Shown here piece after piece: positions 60,830 through 64,000 of a DNA stretch of 64,000 bases; position 1 is the first letter of the stretch; each line of letters begins with the position of its first letter. The position numbers and the translations under genes were made by a program. Below the pieces are notes generated by a model, which saw nothing but the letters and a program-made list of their open reading frames with translations, had not been told where the DNA came from and did not search any database. Source of the stretch: Ziziphus jujuba (lineage: Eukaryota; Streptophyta; Magnoliopsida; Rosales; Rhamnaceae). The stretch spans positions 3,670,501 to 3,734,500 of the forward strand of contig NC_083381.1 of assembly GCF_031755915.1 (NCBI RefSeq), in the 5' to 3' direction.

Positions 60830-63800
60830 ATGACAGAATCAAGAATGAGGAGAGGAGATCCACCTTTAAGGATCAATGAGGAGCAATCCGTAGCATTCCA
60901 TGGCGATGCCCGAGCTACCGGGAGTGGAGACCAATTGGACATGAGAGCTGTTTTGGAGTCAATACAGCGGGTTAGTGCTCAAGTTGAGCATGTGAATCAA
61001 AGGATGGGAAGGCTAGAAGTTTCCCAAGGAATTCCGAACACAAGAAATAGGCAAGAATTCCATGGAGGACGAGGAGGTCGCGAGAGGCCGAGAGAGGAAT
61101 TTGATGAGGAGCCATTGGACGGTGACTTTGAGGAAGGTATGGACGAAACCTTTGCTGTCCAAGATAGAGCTGGCCGTGGGAGATATAGGAGGGAGGATAC
61201 AGATGAAGATTTGGGAAATATCAAGGTTAATATCCCACCTTTTATGGGTAAAAGTGATCCTGAAGCTTATTTGGAGTGGGAAGAGAAAATGGAGATGATT
61301 TTTGACTGCCACAACTATTCGGAAGGTAAGAAGGTGAAGATGGCAGCAATGGAGTTTGGCCATTATGCACTCCAATGGTGGATAAATGAGCAAAGCACCC
61401 GAAGGAGGGTTGGTGAAGACTTAATTACAACATGGCGACAAATGAAAGGAGTCATGAGGAAGCGGTTTGTGCCATCCCATTACCAAAGGTTGCTGCATCA
61501 AAGGCTTCAATCTTTGTCTCAAGGAAGTAGGTCCGTGGAGGATTATTACAAAGAGATGGAGATGTTAATGATGAGGTTAAACATGAGGGAGGATAGAGAG
61601 GCAACAATGGCAAGATTTCTTGGATGGTTAAACCGTGACATTGCCAACCAACTTGAATTACAACAATACTTGGAATTGGAGGAGATGTTGCATGTAGCCA
61701 TTAAACTTGAGAACCAATTCAAGAGGAGGGGTGTTAGTACACGGTTTGGAGGAGTTTCTAGCAGTGGAAGGACAAGTTCAAGTGGCTGGAAAAACAATTC
61801 TACTTATGAAAACAAGTTGAGGCCGAAATTAGGAGAAGAATCTACCAACCGGCCAAGAAGGGAGGTCAAGACTGAATCTATCCAAGCACTTAGAGGTGAG
61901 ATAAAATCTGATCCTAAACCTCAAAAATCTAGAGAAATAATTTGTTTTAAGTGCCAAGGAAGAGGACACATATCCAGCCAATGCCCAAATAGAAGAATCA
62001 TGGTATTAAAGGGTGATGGTGAGCTGGAATCCGCAAGTGAAGAAAGTGGAGCTGAAATCGAGCAAGAGGAGGGTTGTAATGAAGATGAAACCGAACCTGT
62101 AGATACATCTAAGGCCGAGTTGAGCTTGGTTTCAAGAAGAGTACTTGCTGTCTACAAAGATGAAGAGCAGATACAAAGAGAGAACATCTTCCACACTCGC
62201 TGCGAAATACAAGGTAAAATTTGTAGCATGATTATAGATAGTGGGAGTTGTACTAATGTGATAAGTAATCTTGTAGTTGATAAATTAGGTTTGAAAACAA
62301 TTAAACATCCAGAACCTTATAGATTACAATGGCTTAATGATAGTGGTAAGATGAAAGTAAACAAACAAGCCAAAGTAAAATTTAATATAGGTAGATATGA
62401 GGATGTAGTTTTATGTGATATTGTACCTATGATTGCGGGACATATACTATTAGGTAGACCATGGCAATTTGATAAAGATGCTACTCATTTTGGTCGAGAA
62501 AATAGTATTGTTTTCAGGTTTAAAGGGAAGAAGATCAAGCTGGAACCATTATCTCCTAAAGAGGTTTACAAGGACCAATTGCAAATGCAACAAAGGAGAG
62601 AAGCCGAAAAGCTCAAGGAAAAAGCAAGCATGGCACCAACGGCTTCACCATCCATTCAAGAAGGTAAGATTGAGGTTGCTGACCAAGGTAAGGTTTCTAA
62701 GGTTCATATTGAGTGGAAAGACCAAGAAAAAGCCGAGAGAGAGGTGAGAAAAGAGAGCAAACCCGAGAGCATAAATAAACTGGAAATTTCCGCCAATGAG
62801 AGCCAAACCGAGGGAAGAAAAAGGAAAGAAAGAAAAGAGAGGAAAAACCAGAATTTTTATTTGAGTTTAGGGGATATTAATAAGGTTATTGAGTGTAAGA
62901 AACCTTTGCTGGTCATGCTTTACAAAGAAAATTATTTTAATGATCAAACTAACTTTGAAGAACTTGAATTGCCAAGTTCAATGATTTCTCTTTTGAAGGA
63001 ATTTGGAGATGTCTTCCCAAGTGAGATTCCAAGTGGACTACCACCTATTCGAGGGATAGAACATCAAATTGATTTTGTTCCAGGGGCTGCCATACCAAAT
63101 AGACCAGCTTATAGGAGCAATCCCGAAGAAACAAAGGAGCTGCAAAAACAGGTAAGTGATTTGCTTGATAAAGGATATATTCGTGAGAGTTTAAGTCCAT
63201 GTGCTGTTCCTGTTTTGTTGGTACCTAAAAAGGATGGTTCTTGGAGAATGTGTGTTGATTGTAGAGCTATAAATAATATTACCATCAAATATAGACATCC
63301 CATTCCTAGATTAGATGATATGCTTGATGAATTGCATGGTGCTTGCATGTTTACAAAAATTGATCTTAGGAGTGGTTATCACCAAATTAGGATGAAAGAA
63401 GGTGATGAATGGAAAACCGCATTCAAAACTAAATATGGACTGTATGAATGGTTAGTTATGCCTTTTGGATTATCCAATGCACCTAGTACTTTCATGAGGC
63501 TTATGAATCATGTAATGCGTCCATTTATTGGTAAATTTGTGGTTGTTTATTTTGATGACATTTTAATATATAGCCGAAATTTAGATGACCATGTGGATCA
63601 ACTTAGGCAAGTTTTGCAAGTTCTTAGAAAGGAAAGATTATTTGCTAACATTAAAAAATGTGACTTTTGCAAAGAAGAGCTTGTGTTTCTAGGTTTTGTA
63701 GTAAGTGCTGCAGGAATCAAAGTTGATCAAGCTAAGGTGAAGGCAATCCAAGAGTGGTCGGTTCCTACTTCCATTACCCAAGTGAGGAGCTTTCATGGCT

Positions 63801-64000
63801 TGGCAAGTTTTTACCGAAGATTTGTCAAGGATTTTAGTACCATAGCAGCACCATTGAATGAAGTTGTCAAGAAGAATGTTGGCTTCAAATGGGGGGAAGT
63901 ACAAGAAAAATCTTTTAATTTGTTGAAAGAAAAATTGTGTAATGCACCTTTGTTAGTTTTGCCAAATTTTTCTAAGACTTTTGAAATTGAGTGTGATGCT
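60830..64000 (+). CDS. Ty3/gypsy gag-pol polyprotein, open to window end
   Basis: ATG at 60830 opens 1057 codons without a stop. A retrotransposon gag domain spans about residues 135-290 (RFVPSHYQRLLHQRL and SVEDYYKEME are typical). A CCHC zinc knuckle, CFKCQGRGHISSQC, is at 372-385. A retroviral-type aspartic protease has DSG at 470-472 and LLGRPW near 542. Reverse transcriptase runs from about residue 725; it has MPFGLSNAP and the catalytic YFDD (907-910) with ILIYS after it. The RNase H domain begins at the edge with its first catalytic Asp (1056). RNase H, integrase and the 3' LTR lie outside. Gag, protease and RT in one frame are typical of plant gypsy elements; the lineage cannot be fixed without the integrase. 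Intact coding implies recent insertion. Function: copying its own RNA into the nuclear genome. Confidence 0.95.
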   Translation, partial: MTESRMRRGDPPLRINEEQSVAFHGDARATGSGDQLDMRAVLESIQRVSAQVEHVNQRMGRLEVSQGIPNTRNRQEFHGGRGGRERPREEFDEEPLDGDFEEGMDETFAVQDRAGRGRYRREDTDEDLGNIKVNIPPFMGKSDPEAYLEWEEKMEMIFDCHNYSEGKKVKMAAMEFGHYALQWWINEQSTRRRVGEDLITTWRQMKGVMRKRFVPSHYQRLLHQRLQSLSQGSRSVEDYYKEMEMLMMRLNMREDREATMARFLGWLNRDIANQLELQQYLELEEMLHVAIKLENQFKRRGVSTRFGGVSSSGRTSSSGWKNNSTYENKLRPKLGEESTNRPRREVKTESIQALRGEIKSDPKPQKSREIICFKCQGRGHISSQCPNRRIMVLKGDGELESASEESGAEIEQEEGCNEDETEPVDTSKAELSLVSRRVLAVYKDEEQIQRENIFHTRCEIQGKICSMIIDSGSCTNVISNLVVDKLGLKTIKHPEPYRLQWLNDSGKMKVNKQAKVKFNIGRYEDVVLCDIVPMIAGHILLGRPWQFDKDATHFGRENSIVFRFKGKKIKLEPLSPKEVYKDQLQMQQRREAEKLKEKASMAPTASPSIQEGKIEVADQGKVSKVHIEWKDQEKAEREVRKESKPESINKLEISANESQTEGRKRKERKERKNQNFYLSLGDINKVIECKKPLLVMLYKENYFNDQTNFEELELPSSMISLLKEFGDVFPSEIPSGLPPIRGIEHQIDFVPGAAIPNRPAYRSNPEETKELQKQVSDLLDKGYIRESLSPCAVPVLLVPKKDGSWRMCVDCRAINNITIKYRHPIPRLDDMLDELHGACMFTKIDLRSGYHQIRMKEGDEWKTAFKTKYGLYEWLVMPFGLSNAPSTFMRLMNHVMRPFIGKFVVVYFDDILIYSRNLDDHVDQLRQVLQVLRKERLFANIKKCDFCKEELVFLGFVVSAAGIKVDQAKVKAIQEWSVPTSITQVRSFHGLASFYRRFVKDFSTIAAPLNEVVKKNVGFKWGEVQEKSFNLLKEKLCNAPLLVLPNFSKTFEIECDA

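Overview
This window is transposon-dominated nuclear DNA of a flowering plant. Supporting signs are AT-rich intergenic sequence, one spliced gene of the plant-specific ankyrin/PGG class (ACD6-like), a Cassandra-type miniature retrotransposon with a 5S-rRNA-like block, a Ty3/gypsy element primed from initiator tRNA-Met, and many hAT-like and foldback MITEs. The species cannot be named from the sequence.

Layout. 0-7 kb: an 8-bp-TSD hAT-like element, truncated copies of a long LTR family, an ankyrin gene fragment cut by that LTR, and a 1-kb TIR element. 7.3-14.6 kb: a long LTR (+) carrying a second copy (-) nested in it. 14.6-17 kb: unassigned non-coding DNA. 17.0-21.6 kb: the only apparently intact host gene, on the minus strand, which I model as four exons and 732 codons. 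21.6-25.7 kb: intergenic DNA with short tandem duplications and a decayed RNase H-type retroelement domain. 25.7-31.3 kb: a rearranged long LTR holding a tandem-repeat block, a CACTA-like end, the orphan 5' end of a secretory-protein gene and a foldback MITE. 31.3-36.4 kb: a gypsy solo LTR, then a second copy of the RNase H segment split by a long solo LTR. 36.4-40.9 kb: MITEs and AT-rich hAT-like copies. 40.9-48.0 kb: a long LTR (-) with an opposite copy nested in it. 48.0-53.8 kb: another hAT-like element and another long LTR (-). 54.4-56.9 kb: a pseudogene of exon 1 of the ankyrin gene, split by a further long LTR. 58.1-64.0 kb: a Cassandra TRIM, into whose second LTR a gypsy element appears to have inserted; the gypsy gag-pol frame is open to the window edge.

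The dominant family is a long LTR of about 2-4.6 kb with TGTCAGGACCC...GTGTTACA termini. It occurs at least nine times, always without internal coding sequence. Five copies show 5-bp target duplications (three exact in perfect TG..CA form, one exact with a mutated end, others 4/5). In-window paralogues give pre-insertion sites for three insertions. The copies differ mainly in the number of internal minisatellite units, AT-trinucleotide arrays and TA runs. No new multi-gene system was found. The most informative items are the extended ankyrin/PGG gene model, its LTR-split pseudogene, the Cassandra/gypsy junction with the polyprotein C-terminus encoded inside the LTR, and the long solo-LTR family with variable internal arrays.
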